Source: an uncultured Clostridium sp. (GTDB lineage: Bacteria; Bacillota; Clostridia; Clostridiales; Clostridiaceae). Taken from it: a stretch of DNA of 64,000 nt. The stretch covers positions 1-64,000 of the forward strand of contig CAKVEW010000004.1 of assembly GCA_934746015.1 (NCBI GenBank), in the 5' to 3' direction. How positions within the stretch are numbered: position 1 is the first letter of the stretch; the number at the start of each line of letters is the position of its first letter. Of the stretch, positions 43,727 to 53,126 are shown one piece after another. The position numbers and the translations under genes are program-made. The notes beneath the pieces are model-generated. The model made no database searches. It saw nothing but the letters and a program-made list of their open reading frames with translations, and was not told where the DNA came from.

Positions 43727-44554
43727 ATGATATATGAAAAATTAAATATTTGTGATATAAACAATAATTTAAAAGAAAGCAAGGCTTATATAAATGTTTA
43801 TATACCTGATAATAGTGAAGAAATTGATATTAATAAAAAAAGGAAAACTATAATTATATGCCCATGTGGTGGATATGTAGGCACATCTGATAGGGAAGCT
43901 GAACCAGTAGCTTTTAAATTACTTTCAGAAGGATTTAATGTAATAGTTTTAAGATATAGTGTTGCTCCTAATAGATTCCCAACAGCATTATTAGAACTTT
44001 CAGCAACTATAGATTATGTACGTAAAATGTGTAAATCATGGAATGTTGATACTAATAAGGTCATAACTTGTGGTTTTTCAGCAGGTGGTCATTTAGTAGC
44101 AAGTTTAGGAGTTTTATGGAATAAAGATTTTATTTCTAAGGCTTTGAAAATAGATAAATATAATATAAAGCCTAATGGAATGATACTTTCTTATCCAGTT
44201 ATAACTAGTGGGGAGTTTGCACATAAAGGCTCTTTTGATAATTTACTTGGAGAAGATGCAAGTGTAGAAGAAAGAGAAAAGTATTCATTAGAAAAATTAG
44301 TATCTAAAGATACACCAAAAACATTCTTATGGCATACATTTAATGATGATGCTGTACCAGTTGAAAATTCATTACTTTTTGCTAATTCTTTAAGAAAGAA
44401 CAATGTACCCTTTGAACTGCATATATATCCAGATGGCGTACATGGATTAAGTCTTTGTAATGAAACTACAGCAAATGAAAATAACAATAATCTTATAAAT
44501 AAGCAAGTAGAATCATGGTTCCAGTTAGCTATTAAGTGGATTAAGGAAATTTAA
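43727..44554 (+). CDS. Alpha/beta hydrolase, acetyl-xylan-esterase/BD-FAE-like
   Basis: 275-residue cytoplasmic esterase. The oxyanion strand is IIICPCGGYVGTSDREAEPV with CGGY replacing HGGG. Nucleophile Ser is in CGFSAGGHL, Asp in TFNDDAVPVENS, and His in YPDGVHGLSL. The arrangement and length match small-molecule sugar esterases such as acetyl-xylan esterase-related enzymes. It has an AGGGGAAAAGGG ribosome binding site and a strong terminator, with no sugar genes next to it. Deacetylation of imported oligosaccharides is a guess. Confidence 0.8.
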   Translation: MIYEKLNICDINNNLKESKAYINVYIPDNSEEIDINKKRKTIIICPCGGYVGTSDREAEPVAFKLLSEGFNVIVLRYSVAPNRFPTALLELSATIDYVRKMCKSWNVDTNKVITCGFSAGGHLVASLGVLWNKDFISKALKIDKYNIKPNGMILSYPVITSGEFAHKGSFDNLLGEDASVEEREKYSLEKLVSKDTPKTFLWHTFNDDAVPVENSLLFANSLRKNNVPFELHIYPDGVHGLSLCNETTANENNNNLINKQVESWFQLAIKWIKEI

Positions 44555-44556
44555 AA

Positions 44557-44602
44557 TAAAAAATCAGTAACTAAATTTATTAGTTGCTGATTTTTTATTT
44601 TT
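44557..44602 (+). terminator. Rho-independent terminator
   Basis: AAAAATCAGTAACTAA and TAGTTGCTGATTTTTT pair around a 6-nt loop. Confidence 0.85.
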
Positions 44603-44787
44603 AAATTTTTGGAAAGAATTTAATTATATTGGTATAATAGAGTAGTAATATTTTAGTTTAAAAAAAAAAGACATCTAAATAACATATAAAATTAAAAGTT
44701 TACTAAGCTAAAAAGTATTATATATAAGTTAATAAATAATGTGGCAATATATAATGAAATGTCAGAATAATTAGGAGGAAAAATAAT

Positions 44788-45669
44788 ATGATAAAGTTGA
44801 TAGCATCAGATATGGATGGGACATTATTAAATAGTAATCATGATATTGATAGAGAAACTGTGGATGCCATTAGAGCAGCAGAAGAAGCAGGAATAATATT
44901 TGCAATTTCTACAGGAAGAGAATATGAAAGTGTTAAAGAAGTCTTAGATAGGCACAATATTAAAGCACAATGTATTCTATCTAATGGAGCTGAATACAGA
45001 GATGAAGATGGAAACATACTAGATATTATTAATATAAATAATGAAAGTGCTAGAAAAATAATAGATATATTAGATAAAAATAACTTTTCAGCAAGAATTT
45101 TTACCAGTAAAGGGATTTTTACTACTTCAACAAGAGAAAAAGCTTTAGAAGAAGTTATATATAGAACTAAAAGCTTTAATCCAGAACTAACTGAAAGTGA
45201 AGCAAAAAAAATATCAGAAAATCTAAGATTTTTTACAGCATTAAAATATATTGATGATTTAGATAAATTTTTTGATGGACAAATAGAAGTAAGAAAATTT
45301 GTTGCTTTTAATAATGATATAGAATTAATAGATAAAATGAAGAGGGAGCTTAGTAAAATAGAAGGATTAGCTATATCATCTTCTTTTAGAGATAATATAG
45401 AAATTACTAATATAAATGCTCAGAAGGGAATAATTTTAGATAAGGTAGCTAAGAAACTTTCTATAGCAAAGGAAGATGTAATGATATTAGGAGATAGTTT
45501 TAATGATTACTCTATGTTTGAAATATTTGATGAAACTGTTGCTATGGGCAATGCAATTCAAGAGGTTAAGGATATAGCAAAATATATAACAGATACTAAT
45601 GATAATTTAGGAGTAGCTAAGGCTATTTATAACGTCTTAAATAATGAAATGGATAAAATGCTTAAATAA
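44788..45669 (+). CDS. HAD-superfamily phosphatase, Cof-type (IIB)
   Basis: 293-residue HAD phosphatase. Motif I is IASDMDGTLLNS (nucleophile Asp8), motif II Thr lies in FAISTGRE, motif III Lys is in NAQKGIILDKV, and motif IV is ILGDSFNDYSMFE. The large C2B cap of the Cof/YidA subfamily lies between. Such enzymes dephosphorylate sugar phosphates, FMN or other phosphometabolites. The start has TAGGAGG upstream. It is a single-gene unit flanked by terminators; specificity is not predictable. Confidence 0.9.
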   Translation: MIKLIASDMDGTLLNSNHDIDRETVDAIRAAEEAGIIFAISTGREYESVKEVLDRHNIKAQCILSNGAEYRDEDGNILDIININNESARKIIDILDKNNFSARIFTSKGIFTTSTREKALEEVIYRTKSFNPELTESEAKKISENLRFFTALKYIDDLDKFFDGQIEVRKFVAFNNDIELIDKMKRELSKIEGLAISSSFRDNIEITNINAQKGIILDKVAKKLSIAKEDVMILGDSFNDYSMFEIFDETVAMGNAIQEVKDIAKYITDTNDNLGVAKAIYNVLNNEMDKMLK

Positions 45670-45682
45670 TGTAAGATTATAT

Positions 45683-45725
45683 GACTTAATGAAAATACTT
45701 TATTGTAGAATCATTAAGTCTTTTC
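45683..45725 (+). terminator. Rho-independent terminator
   Basis: GACTTAATGA and TCATTAAGTC form a perfect 10-bp stem with a long loop, followed by TTTTC. Confidence 0.65.
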
Positions 45726-45794
45726 ATTAATATAAATAAGATATTTAAACAAAGGGGGGAGTTAGTAAATATAATATGTATTTACTAAAGCAAT

Positions 45795-47498
45795 ATGGTT
45801 ACTTTAAAAGAAGTTTATAGAGAAGTATGTGATAATCTATATGAAGGCTTTATTATGGTTGATAAGAATGAAAAGTTAACCCTAATAAATGAAAGAGGAA
45901 AGTTATTATTAGGATGTTATGAGAAGAATATAGATAAAAATAAACTTTATAGTATTATAAATAAAATAAATTTTAAAAAGCAGATAGTAAATGGAGAAAA
46001 TGAATTAAATATTGCATTAGAAATTGATAATAGGAATTTTATTATAAGCAAGATACCAGTACATATTAATGGAATCATTAAAGGGGCTATAGGTATTTTT
46101 CAAGATAGTAGGCTTCAAGGAGAGTTTGTTGAAGAAAATTCATTTACTAATATTTTAAATACAATTATGGATACGACGAGAGAATGCGTTGTTGTAGTAA
46201 ATAAAGATGGAATTATAACTATGATGAGTAAATGTTATAAGGAGTTTCTTCAATGTGAAGATCCAGAAGGAAAATATGTAGAAGATGTAATAGATAATAC
46301 AAGGCTTCCAATTATATTAGAATCTGGAAACATAGAATATGGTGATGTACAAATAATAAAAGACAAAGAAGTTGTTGCAATGCGTGTTCCGATAAAGAGC
46401 AAGGGTAAAGTTAATGGCGCTATTGGAAAGATAATGTTTAAAGATATTGAGCAGCTAAACTTATTAACTAATAAAGTTACTATATTAAAAAATGAATTAG
46501 AGTTTTTTAAAAGTGAATTAGGAAAAGAGAGAATTGCTAATTATTCCTTTGATAATATTATTGGAATATCAAAAAAGGCTTTAGAAGTAAAAAGAATATG
46601 TAAGTTATTGGCTAAAACTGATTCTACAGTATTAATAGTAGGAGAAAGTGGTACAGGAAAAGAAATTCATGCATCTGCAATACATAATGCAAGTAAAAGA
46701 TCAGGGGGACCATTTATAAAAATAAACTGCGGAGCTATTCCTAGTAATTTAATTGAATCAGAACTGTTTGGATATGATGAAGGTGCATTTACTGGTGCTA
46801 AAAAGGGTGGCAAAAAGGGAAAATTCGAATTAGCTGATGGTGGTACAATATTTTTAGATGAAATTGGAGAAATGCCTTTAGATATGCAAGTTAGATTACT
46901 TAGAGTAATTCAAGAAAAGGAATTAGAAAGAGTTGGAGGTAATACTTTAAAGAAAATTGATATTAGAATAATTGCTGCTACTAATATTGATTTGGAAGAA
47001 GCTGTTGAACAAGGAAAGTTTAGAAGAGATTTATATTACAGATTAAATGTTATGAAAGTAGAAATACCTCCACTTAGAGAAAGAAAAGAGGATATAGAGT
47101 TATTAGCAGATAGCTTAAGAGTAAAAGTAGCTAGTAAGTTAGGTTTATATGTAGAAGGAATATCAAAAATAGCAGTTGATATTTTAAAAAGTTATAATTG
47201 GCCTGGTAACATAAGAGAATTAGAAAATGTTATAGAAAGAGCAATAAATCTTTTAGATTCTGAAAGTCTAATAATAGAACCTAAACATTTACCAAAATCA
47301 ATAGTTAAAAACAAATATAAAAATACTTTCCATGAAGAAAGAAAACTAAGTGAGATTATTGAAAACGTTGAGAAGAGAACTATTGAAAGATGCTTAAAGG
47401 AAAATAAATGGAATAAGAAGAAGGTTGCAAAAATATTAGGGATAAGCAGGGCTAATCTGTATAATAAAATAGAAAAATATAACATAGAAGAAAGATAG
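45795..47498 (+). CDS. Sigma-54-dependent transcriptional activator (PAS-AAA-Fis)
   Basis: 567-residue enhancer-binding protein. PAS-like sensor regions fill about 1-120 and 120-225. The AAA core (about 250-490) has Walker A GESGTGKE, the sigma-54-contact loop GAFTGA and Walker B-type [11 protein letters not shown]. The C-terminal Fis HTH reads [18 protein letters not shown]. It probably controls the operon at 47754, which has a -24/-12 promoter and upstream repeats. ATG 45795 is the first start after an in-frame stop, yet the good ribosome binding site (AAGGGGGGAG, 45752-45761) is about 33 nt away, so initiation is unclear. The effector is presumably a short-chain acid or related metabolite. 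Confidence 0.88.
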   Translation: MVTLKEVYREVCDNLYEGFIMVDKNEKLTLINERGKLLLGCYEKNIDKNKLYSIINKINFKKQIVNGENELNIALEIDNRNFIISKIPVHINGIIKGAIGIFQDSRLQGEFVEENSFTNILNTIMDTTRECVVVVNKDGIITMMSKCYKEFLQCEDPEGKYVEDVIDNTRLPIILESGNIEYGDVQIIKDKEVVAMRVPIKSKGKVNGAIGKIMFKDIEQLNLLTNKVTILKNELEFFKSELGKERIANYSFDNIIGISKKALEVKRICKLLAKTDSTVLIVGESGTGKEIHASAIHNASKRSGGPFIKINCGAIPSNLIESELFGYDEGAFTGAKKGGKKGKFELADGGTIFLDEIGEMPLDMQVRLLRVIQEKELERVGGNTLKKIDIRIIAATNIDLEEAVEQGKFRRDLYYRLNVMKVEIPPLRERKEDIELLADSLRVKVASKLGLYVEGISKIAVDILKSYNWPGNIRELENVIERAINLLDSESLIIEPKHLPKSIVKNKYKNTFHEERKLSEIIENVEKRTIERCLKENKWNKKKVAKILGISRANLYNKIEKYNIEER

Positions 47499-47531
47499 CT
47501 GAAGAAAAATAATATAATAATTAATTGGAGA

Positions 47532-47650
47532 GTGTATACAAATTAGACATGTATTATTTGTATACACTTTTCTTTCAAACACAATGAATAGCTTTACATT
47601 AGCGTGATTGTTTAAAGGTAGTGTATAAAAAATAGACATATTTATGTCTA
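47532..47650 (+). promoter_or_regulatory. Candidate upstream activating sites for the sigma-54 activator
   Basis: GTGTATACAAATTAGACAT (47532-47550) recurs as GTGTATAAAAAATAGACAT (47621-47639), 89 bp later. The first is part of an inverted repeat ending ATTTGTATACAC (47555-47566), which could also terminate the activator gene. The second adjoins TAGACATATTTATGTCTA, a palindrome. Both lie upstream of the -24/-12 promoter, as enhancer sites do. Confidence 0.6.
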
Positions 47651-47677
47651 AAAACAATGAAATAAAGCAAATTATAA

Positions 47678-47693
47678 TTGGCATAGATATTGC
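47678..47693 (+). promoter_or_regulatory. Sigma-54 (-24/-12) promoter
   Basis: TTGGCATAGATATTGC matches the consensus TTGGCAC(G/A)NNNNTTGC at all but one defined position. The GG and GC pairs have the required 10-nt gap. It lies 60 bp before the transporter start. Confidence 0.85.
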
Positions 47694-47753
47694 GATAAAT
47701 ATAGATGTAATTAAAAAATAATAAAAAATATTCATTTTTGAGGGGGAATATAA

Positions 47754-49112
47754 ATGTTTAAAAAATTTACTAATGGCTGTGTTACATTGGTTCAAAAATT
47801 CTTACCTGATCCATTTATTTTTGCTGCAATATTAACAATAATAGTTTATATTGCAGGTATGCTTGTAACTAAACAAGGCCCATTAGAAATGTTAAATCAT
47901 TGGAATAATGGATTCTGGAGCTTACTATCATTTGGAATGCAAATGGCATTAATAGTTGTAACAGGAAATACTTTAGCAAGTACGCCTATAGCAAAGAAAG
48001 GAATAAAAAAATTAGCATCCATTCCTAAAAAACCATGGCAAGCAATTGCATTAACAACTTTAGTTGGTGGAATAGCTTGTTGGATAAACTGGGGATTTGG
48101 ACTTATATTAGGAGCTATTTTTGCAAAAGAAGTAGCTAAAAGACTTAAAGGTGTAGATTACAGACTTTTAATTGCCTCTGCTTATTCTGGCTTTGTTGTT
48201 TGGCATGGTGGATTATCAGGTTCTATACCACTAACAATTGCTGCAGGAGGAAAGGATGTAGAAGCAGTTTCAGCTGGAGTAATTACTTCTGCTATAGCAA
48301 CCTCAGAAACAATTTTTAGTTCTTATAACATTATTATGGTAATAGCAATTTTGATAATATTACCTATAATCAATTCTTTGATGCATCCAAAGGGAAAAGA
48401 TGTATTTGAAATTGATCCAAAATTATTAGAAGAAAGTGATACAGTAGTAAGTAAAATTAATACTAAAGATATGACACCATCTCAAAGATTAGAAAATAGC
48501 CCTATAATATCAACATTAATAGGTATTATGGGAATAGTATATATGGTGTTCTACTTTGTAAATAAGGGCTTCAAACTTGACTTAAATGTAGTTAATTTTA
48601 CATTCTTATTCTTAAGTATATTACTTCATGGAACACCAAGAAATTTCTTGAATGCAGCAGCTGCAGGAGTGAAATCTACCACAGGTATTATTGTTCAATT
48701 CCCATTCTATGCAGGAATAATGGGAATGATGGTTGGAGCTAGTGCTAGTGGAGTTTCATTAGGAGGAACAATAGCAAATGGAATAATTAGTATAGCAAAT
48801 GAAACTACAATACCAATATTATCAACATTAAGTACTGCATTTTGTACTGTATTTATACCATCAGGTGGCGGAGAATGGGCTCTTCAAGCGCCAATTATTA
48901 TGCCAGCAGCACAACAATTAGGTGTTAGTGCTAGTGTAGCAGCAATGTCAATAGCATGGGGTGATGCTTGGGCTTGCTTAATTCAACCATTTTGGGCTCT
49001 ACCAGCATTAGCAATTGCAGGACTAAATGCAAGAGATATTATGGGATTTTGTATTGTAGACTTGTTAGTTACAGCAGTAATTATATTTGGATCATTATTA
49101 TTTCTAGTATAA
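47754..49112 (+). CDS. atoE: Short-chain fatty acid transporter
   Basis: 452-residue membrane protein of the AtoE family with about 11-12 hydrophobic segments. N-terminal LVQKFLPDPFIFAAILT, WNNGFWSLLSFGMQMAL, INWGFGLILGAIFAKE, YSGFVVWHGGLSGSIPL and C-terminal IPSGGGEWALQAPIIMPA are typical. Ribosome binding site GAGGGGGAA. It is first in a sigma-54-driven operon with a dehydrogenase and a CoA-transferase, so it should import short-chain acids such as butyrate, acetoacetate or 3-hydroxybutyrate. The next gene begins 26 bp after its stop. Confidence 0.92.
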   Translation: MFKKFTNGCVTLVQKFLPDPFIFAAILTIIVYIAGMLVTKQGPLEMLNHWNNGFWSLLSFGMQMALIVVTGNTLASTPIAKKGIKKLASIPKKPWQAIALTTLVGGIACWINWGFGLILGAIFAKEVAKRLKGVDYRLLIASAYSGFVVWHGGLSGSIPLTIAAGGKDVEAVSAGVITSAIATSETIFSSYNIIMVIAILIILPIINSLMHPKGKDVFEIDPKLLEESDTVVSKINTKDMTPSQRLENSPIISTLIGIMGIVYMVFYFVNKGFKLDLNVVNFTFLFLSILLHGTPRNFLNAAAAGVKSTTGIIVQFPFYAGIMGMMVGASASGVSLGGTIANGIISIANETTIPILSTLSTAFCTVFIPSGGGEWALQAPIIMPAAQQLGVSASVAAMSIAWGDAWACLIQPFWALPALAIAGLNARDIMGFCIVDLLVTAVIIFGSLLFLV

Positions 49113-49138
49113 AAATATATAAGAAGGGTGAGGTATAT

Positions 49139-50077
49139 ATGAATATTAAAAATATAGCAGTTCTAGGAACTGGAACTATGGGACACGGTATTGCATTATT
49201 ATCAGCTAAAGCAGGATTAAATGTAAAGATGTATGGAAGAACAAATGAAAGCTTAGATAGAGGTACTAGTAGTATTATAGCAAGTTTAAGTAGACTTATA
49301 TCAGAAGGAGAAATGACTGAAGAGGAAAGCCAAGAGATACTTGGAAGAATAAAAGGGGTAAAAACTCTTAAAGAGGCAGCAGAAGGTACAGATTTTGTAA
49401 TTGAATCAGTAGCTGAAAACTTAGAACTTAAGGAAGAGATATTTAGAGAATTAGACTCATTATGTAAACCAAATGTTATATTGGCAAGTAATACATCTGG
49501 ACTTAGTCCAACTGATATAGCAAAAGCTACAACTATACCTGAAAGAGTTGTAATAGCTCATTTTTGGAATCCACCACAATTAATACCATTAGTAGAAGTA
49601 GTTCCAGGGGAAAAAACTAGTAAAGAAACTGTTGATAGAACTGTAGAGTGGGTTGACTTTATAGGCAAGAAAGCAGTTAAGATGGAAAAGGAATGTTTAG
49701 GATTTATAGGAAATAGACTACAATTAGCTATTTTAAGAGAAGCTATGTACATAGTGGAAAAGGGCTGGGCAAAACCTGAAGAAGTTGATAAAGCTATGGA
49801 ATATGGACATGGCAGAAGGTTATGTGTTACAGGACCTTTATGTAGTGCTGATTTAGGTGGATTAGACATATTTAATAATATTTCTTCATATTTATTTGAA
49901 GACTTATGTAATTATACTGAACCATCAAAATTGCTCGAAGCAAAAGTGAATGAACATAAATTAGGACTTAAATCTGGAGAAGGATTCTATAAATGGGATA
50001 AAGAAAGAACTGAAAGTAAACAAAAGGAAAGAACTGAAGTGTTACTTTATTTCTTAGATAGAGATGGCAAAGAGTAA
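49139..50077 (+). CDS. 3-hydroxyacyl-CoA dehydrogenase (3-hydroxybutyryl-CoA dehydrogenase type)
   Basis: 312-residue NAD(P)-dependent dehydrogenase. The Rossmann loop GTGTMGHGIA is at residues 9-18, a substrate-binding segment is VIESVAENLELKEEIF, the Ser-Asn pair is in LASNTSGLSPTDIA, and the catalytic His is in VIAHFWNPPQLIPLVEVVPG. The C-terminal domain ends SGEGFYKWDKERTESK. ATG 49139 follows GGGTGAGG; an upstream extension in this frame lies inside atoE and is rejected. Classical HBD proteins are about 280 residues, so this one carries a charged C-terminal extension. It probably oxidises 3-hydroxyacyl-CoA made by the CoA-transferase downstream. Confidence 0.88.
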   Translation: MNIKNIAVLGTGTMGHGIALLSAKAGLNVKMYGRTNESLDRGTSSIIASLSRLISEGEMTEEESQEILGRIKGVKTLKEAAEGTDFVIESVAENLELKEEIFRELDSLCKPNVILASNTSGLSPTDIAKATTIPERVVIAHFWNPPQLIPLVEVVPGEKTSKETVDRTVEWVDFIGKKAVKMEKECLGFIGNRLQLAILREAMYIVEKGWAKPEEVDKAMEYGHGRRLCVTGPLCSADLGGLDIFNNISSYLFEDLCNYTEPSKLLEAKVNEHKLGLKSGEGFYKWDKERTESKQKERTEVLLYFLDRDGKE

Positions 50078-50103
50078 TTTAATTAGTAAGGGGTGACTAT
50101 AAG

Positions 50104-51654
50104 ATGAAAACTAAAATAATAAGTTTAGAAGATTCAATTAAGTTAATAAAAGATGGAGATGTAGTTGCTGTAGGTGGGTTTATTGGAAGTGGACATGCGG
50201 AAGCCATTACTGCAGGTGTCGAAAAGAGCTTTTTAGAATGTGGTGCCCCAAAGGACCTAACTTTGATATATGCTGCAGGGCAAGGTGATAGTAAGGATAA
50301 GGGATTAAATCACTTTGGATATAAAGGATTAGTTAAAAAGGTAATTGGAGGGCATTGGGCATTATGTCCTAAGCTTCAAAAATTAGCTGTAAATAATGAA
50401 GTTCAAGCTTATAATATACCACAAGGAATTATATCTCATATGTATAGAGATATAGCTGCTGGAAAACCTGGTACAATATCAAAAGTTGGATTACAAACCT
50501 TCGTAGATCCAAGGTTTGATGGAGGAAAATTAAATGAAAGTACTAAAGATGATATAGTAAAAGTTATTAATATAGATGATAATGAATACTTATTTTATAA
50601 AGCTATTCCTATAGATGTAGCTATTTTAAGAGCAACTTATGCAGATGAAGAAGGAAATGCTAGTTTTGATAAGGAAGTGGCAACACTAGATGCCACTTCA
50701 ATGGCACAAGCTGCTAAAAATAGTGGAGGAATAGTAATCTTACAAGTAGAAAAAATTGTATCTAAGGGATCACTAGACCCAAGAAAAGTAAAAATTCCAG
50801 GTATATATGTTGATGCAATAGTAGTTGCAGAGCCTAACGAACATATGCAAACTTATGCTGAAATGTATAATCCAGCATATTCAGGAGAAGTTAAATTCCC
50901 TATTGATGCAGTTAAACCATTGCTATTAGGGGAAAGAAAAGTTATTGCAAGAAGGGCAGCTTTAGAATTAGAAAATGGATCTATAATTAATTTAGGAATA
51001 GGTATGCCAGAAGGAATATCTAGTGTAGCAAATGAAGAGGGAATAGGAGATAGATCAACATTAACTGTAGAAGCAGGTCCTATTGGAGGTGTTCCAGCTA
51101 ATGGATTAAATTTTGGAGCATCATTAAATCCTGTTTCTATTTTGGACCAAGCAAATCAATTTGATTTTTATGACGGAGGTGGACTTCATGCAGCTTTCCT
51201 TGGACTTGCACAATGTGATAAAAAGGGAAATATAAATGTAAGTAAGTTTGGAACAAAAATAGCTGGTTGTGGTGGTTTTATCAACATAACACAAAATTCT
51301 AAAAAAGTTATCTTTTGTGGAACATTTACAACTGGTGGATTAAAAGTTGGAGTTAATGATGGGAAATTAAATATATTAAATGAAGGGAAAGTAGTTAAGT
51401 TTATTGATGAAGTTGAACAAATTACTTTTAGTGGAAGCTATGCAGCTAGTATAGGCCAAGAAGTATTATATATTACTGAAAGGGCAGTCTTTAGGCTAGG
51501 AAAAGATGGGCTAATCCTAGAAGAGATAGCTCCAGGTATAGATTTAGAAAAAGACATACTAGCATATATGACATTTAAACCTATAATTTCAAATAACTTA
51601 AAATTAATGGATGAAAGAATTTTTAGAGAAGAAAAAATGGGATTAAACAAATAA
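50104..51654 (+). CDS. Acyl-CoA:acetate/3-ketoacid CoA-transferase, fused alpha-beta
   Basis: 516-residue class I CoA-transferase with both halves in one chain. The N-terminal half begins SLEDSIKLIKDGDVVAVGGF (alpha-type GxGGF loop). The C-terminal half has LGIGMPEGISSVANEEG and the catalytic Glu in TVEAGPIGGVPANG. Single-chain enzymes of this length (YdiF type) move CoA between acetyl-CoA and short-chain or keto acids. With the transporter and dehydrogenase it would activate an imported acid and feed it to 3-ketoacyl-CoA. Ribosome binding site AAGGGGTG. A terminator closes the operon. Confidence 0.9.
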   Translation: MKTKIISLEDSIKLIKDGDVVAVGGFIGSGHAEAITAGVEKSFLECGAPKDLTLIYAAGQGDSKDKGLNHFGYKGLVKKVIGGHWALCPKLQKLAVNNEVQAYNIPQGIISHMYRDIAAGKPGTISKVGLQTFVDPRFDGGKLNESTKDDIVKVINIDDNEYLFYKAIPIDVAILRATYADEEGNASFDKEVATLDATSMAQAAKNSGGIVILQVEKIVSKGSLDPRKVKIPGIYVDAIVVAEPNEHMQTYAEMYNPAYSGEVKFPIDAVKPLLLGERKVIARRAALELENGSIINLGIGMPEGISSVANEEGIGDRSTLTVEAGPIGGVPANGLNFGASLNPVSILDQANQFDFYDGGGLHAAFLGLAQCDKKGNINVSKFGTKIAGCGGFINITQNSKKVIFCGTFTTGGLKVGVNDGKLNILNEGKVVKFIDEVEQITFSGSYAASIGQEVLYITERAVFRLGKDGLILEEIAPGIDLEKDILAYMTFKPIISNNLKLMDERIFREEKMGLNK

Positions 51655-51676
51655 AATCCAAGATAATTAAATGTGT

Positions 51677-51721
51677 AAAACTCCTTTTATAGTTTACTAT
51701 ATACTATAAGGGGAGTTTTTT
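51677..51721 (+). terminator. Rho-independent terminator
   Basis: AAAACTCCTTTTATAGT and ACTATAAGGGGAGTTTTT pair with a short loop after the CoA-transferase gene. Confidence 0.9.
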
Positions 51722-51852
51722 ATTTATAAATAATTGGATTAAAATATTAATATTAAGTAAAATATCTATGTAATAATATTTTACTTGATTATATAAAATT
51801 ATATATATAAAGAGGTATAATAAAGATAATACTCAAATTAGGAGGTGTTATT

Positions 51853-52392
51853 ATGGGGAAATTCACTGAAATTTTCACTTCAATAGATAATTTACTAAGT
51901 GAAGAAAAAGAGCAAAAATTAAAAGCTAAATTAGCAAGTAAGATTAAAAGTAAAATATTCACAGAAGAAATTTTAGAAAAATTAAATGAGCATGATTTTA
52001 CTGGAATAGTTGATGAAGAGCAAGACATAGTAATGTTATTTTCTACTATATTTCCTGTCTTTGTTAAAAAAGATGGAATAGTTTTTAGGTTGTATAAACA
52101 TAAAATTGAAGTTGATTTATCAGATGAAATGAAGGACAGATATATTTATATGTTTTCTGATGGAAGATTAACTTCTGGACTATTTCAATGCTTTAATATT
52201 AGTGATGATGAGTATGTTTATGGTATAAAAAGAATAATTGAAGTTATTCCTGTATTCAGGGAATCAATTTTAGAAACATTATCTACTTATAATAAACACA
52301 TAAGTGCTAATTATGTAAATAATAACTTAAAACCAAGACTAGAAGTAGCAGAAAAAAACTATAATGAGTTAATAAAGTACTTAGAAGATTAG
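51853..52392 (+). CDS. Hypothetical protein, unknown function
   Basis: Not recognised. The 179-residue soluble product has a charged helical N-terminus (EEKEQKLKAKLASKIKSKIF), a strand-rich centre (DIVMLFSTIFPVFVKKDGIVFRLYK) and a helical C-terminus (VNNNLKPRLEVAEKNYNELI). There are no signal peptide, membrane helix or metal motifs. ATG 51853 follows a clear AGGAGG. It stands alone between a terminator and the HAD gene. No role is proposed. Confidence 0.7.
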   Translation: MGKFTEIFTSIDNLLSEEKEQKLKAKLASKIKSKIFTEEILEKLNEHDFTGIVDEEQDIVMLFSTIFPVFVKKDGIVFRLYKHKIEVDLSDEMKDRYIYMFSDGRLTSGLFQCFNISDDEYVYGIKRIIEVIPVFRESILETLSTYNKHISANYVNNNLKPRLEVAEKNYNELIKYLED

Positions 52393-52457
52393 TTTATTAA
52401 ATAAAATTTTTTATATAAAATAGCTAATATTGTAGTTAGAAATATATGGAGGATTAT

Positions 52458-53123
52458 ATGCAGCAAAATATAGATAATTTTAAAACAGTAATATTTGATA
52501 TGGATGGAGTTTTATTTGATACAGAAAAAATTTATTTAGATGTGTGGACAAAAGTATTTAAGAAATATGGTTATAGTATGACTAAAGAAATATACTGTAA
52601 AGTAATAGCAACTGGACGTGAAAATGTTAAAAAGGTCTTTAAAGAGGAATTTGGAGAAAACATACCAATAGAAGAAATGTATAAAGAAAAAGATAAAGCT
52701 TTAGAAGAAGAGTTAAAAAAGAAAATTCCTATAAAAGATGGAGCATATGAATTGCTTAGATATTTAAAGAATGAAAAGTACAAGCTTGCATTAGCAACAT
52801 CAGCATCTAAGGAAAGAATGGAAAAACAATTAAATCAATCTAATTTTAGAAAAGTCTTTGATGAAGTAGTTTGTAGGGATGATGTTAAAAAAACAAAGCC
52901 TAATCCTGAAATATTTTTAAAGGCAGCTAATAAGCTTAATGTTAGTCCAGAAGAATGTATTGTAATAGAAGATTCATCAGCAGGAGTTGAGGCGGCTTAC
53001 AAAGGAAATATGACTCCAATTCATGTGGTGGATTTAAAAGGAGCTGATGAAAAAATAAAAAGGTATAGTTATAGAAGTTTCAATAATTTATATGAAATAA
53101 AAAATTATTTTAAGGGAGAATAA
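52458..53123 (+). CDS. HAD-IA hydrolase, beta-phosphoglucomutase-like
   Basis: 221-residue HAD protein with a helical C1 cap. Motif I is VIFDMDGVLFDTE (near residue 11), motif II is in LALATSAS, motif III Lys is in KTKPNPEIFLKAA, and motif IV is VIEDSSAGVEAAYKG. GVLFDTE and EDSSAG are typical of beta-phosphoglucomutase and related sugar-phosphate phosphatases. ATG 52458 has GGAGG 5 nt upstream; an earlier in-frame ATG at 52446 overlaps it. The acetyltransferase gene starts 3 bp after its stop, so the two are coupled, suggesting a sugar-related pathway. Confidence 0.87.
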   Translation: MQQNIDNFKTVIFDMDGVLFDTEKIYLDVWTKVFKKYGYSMTKEIYCKVIATGRENVKKVFKEEFGENIPIEEMYKEKDKALEEELKKKIPIKDGAYELLRYLKNEKYKLALATSASKERMEKQLNQSNFRKVFDEVVCRDDVKKTKPNPEIFLKAANKLNVSPEECIVIEDSSAGVEAAYKGNMTPIHVVDLKGADEKIKRYSYRSFNNLYEIKNYFKGE

Positions 53124-53126
53124 GGA

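Noticed and set aside
47436-47795. 119-codon minus-strand frame across the sigma-54 promoter region
   Set aside because: It overlaps the activator, the enhancer-like repeats and the atoE start; no ribosome binding site or recognisable protein features.
48968-49138. 5' extension of the hydroxyacyl-CoA dehydrogenase frame
   Set aside because: It lies inside atoE in another frame. The Rossmann motif begins a few residues after ATG 49139, which has its own ribosome binding site.
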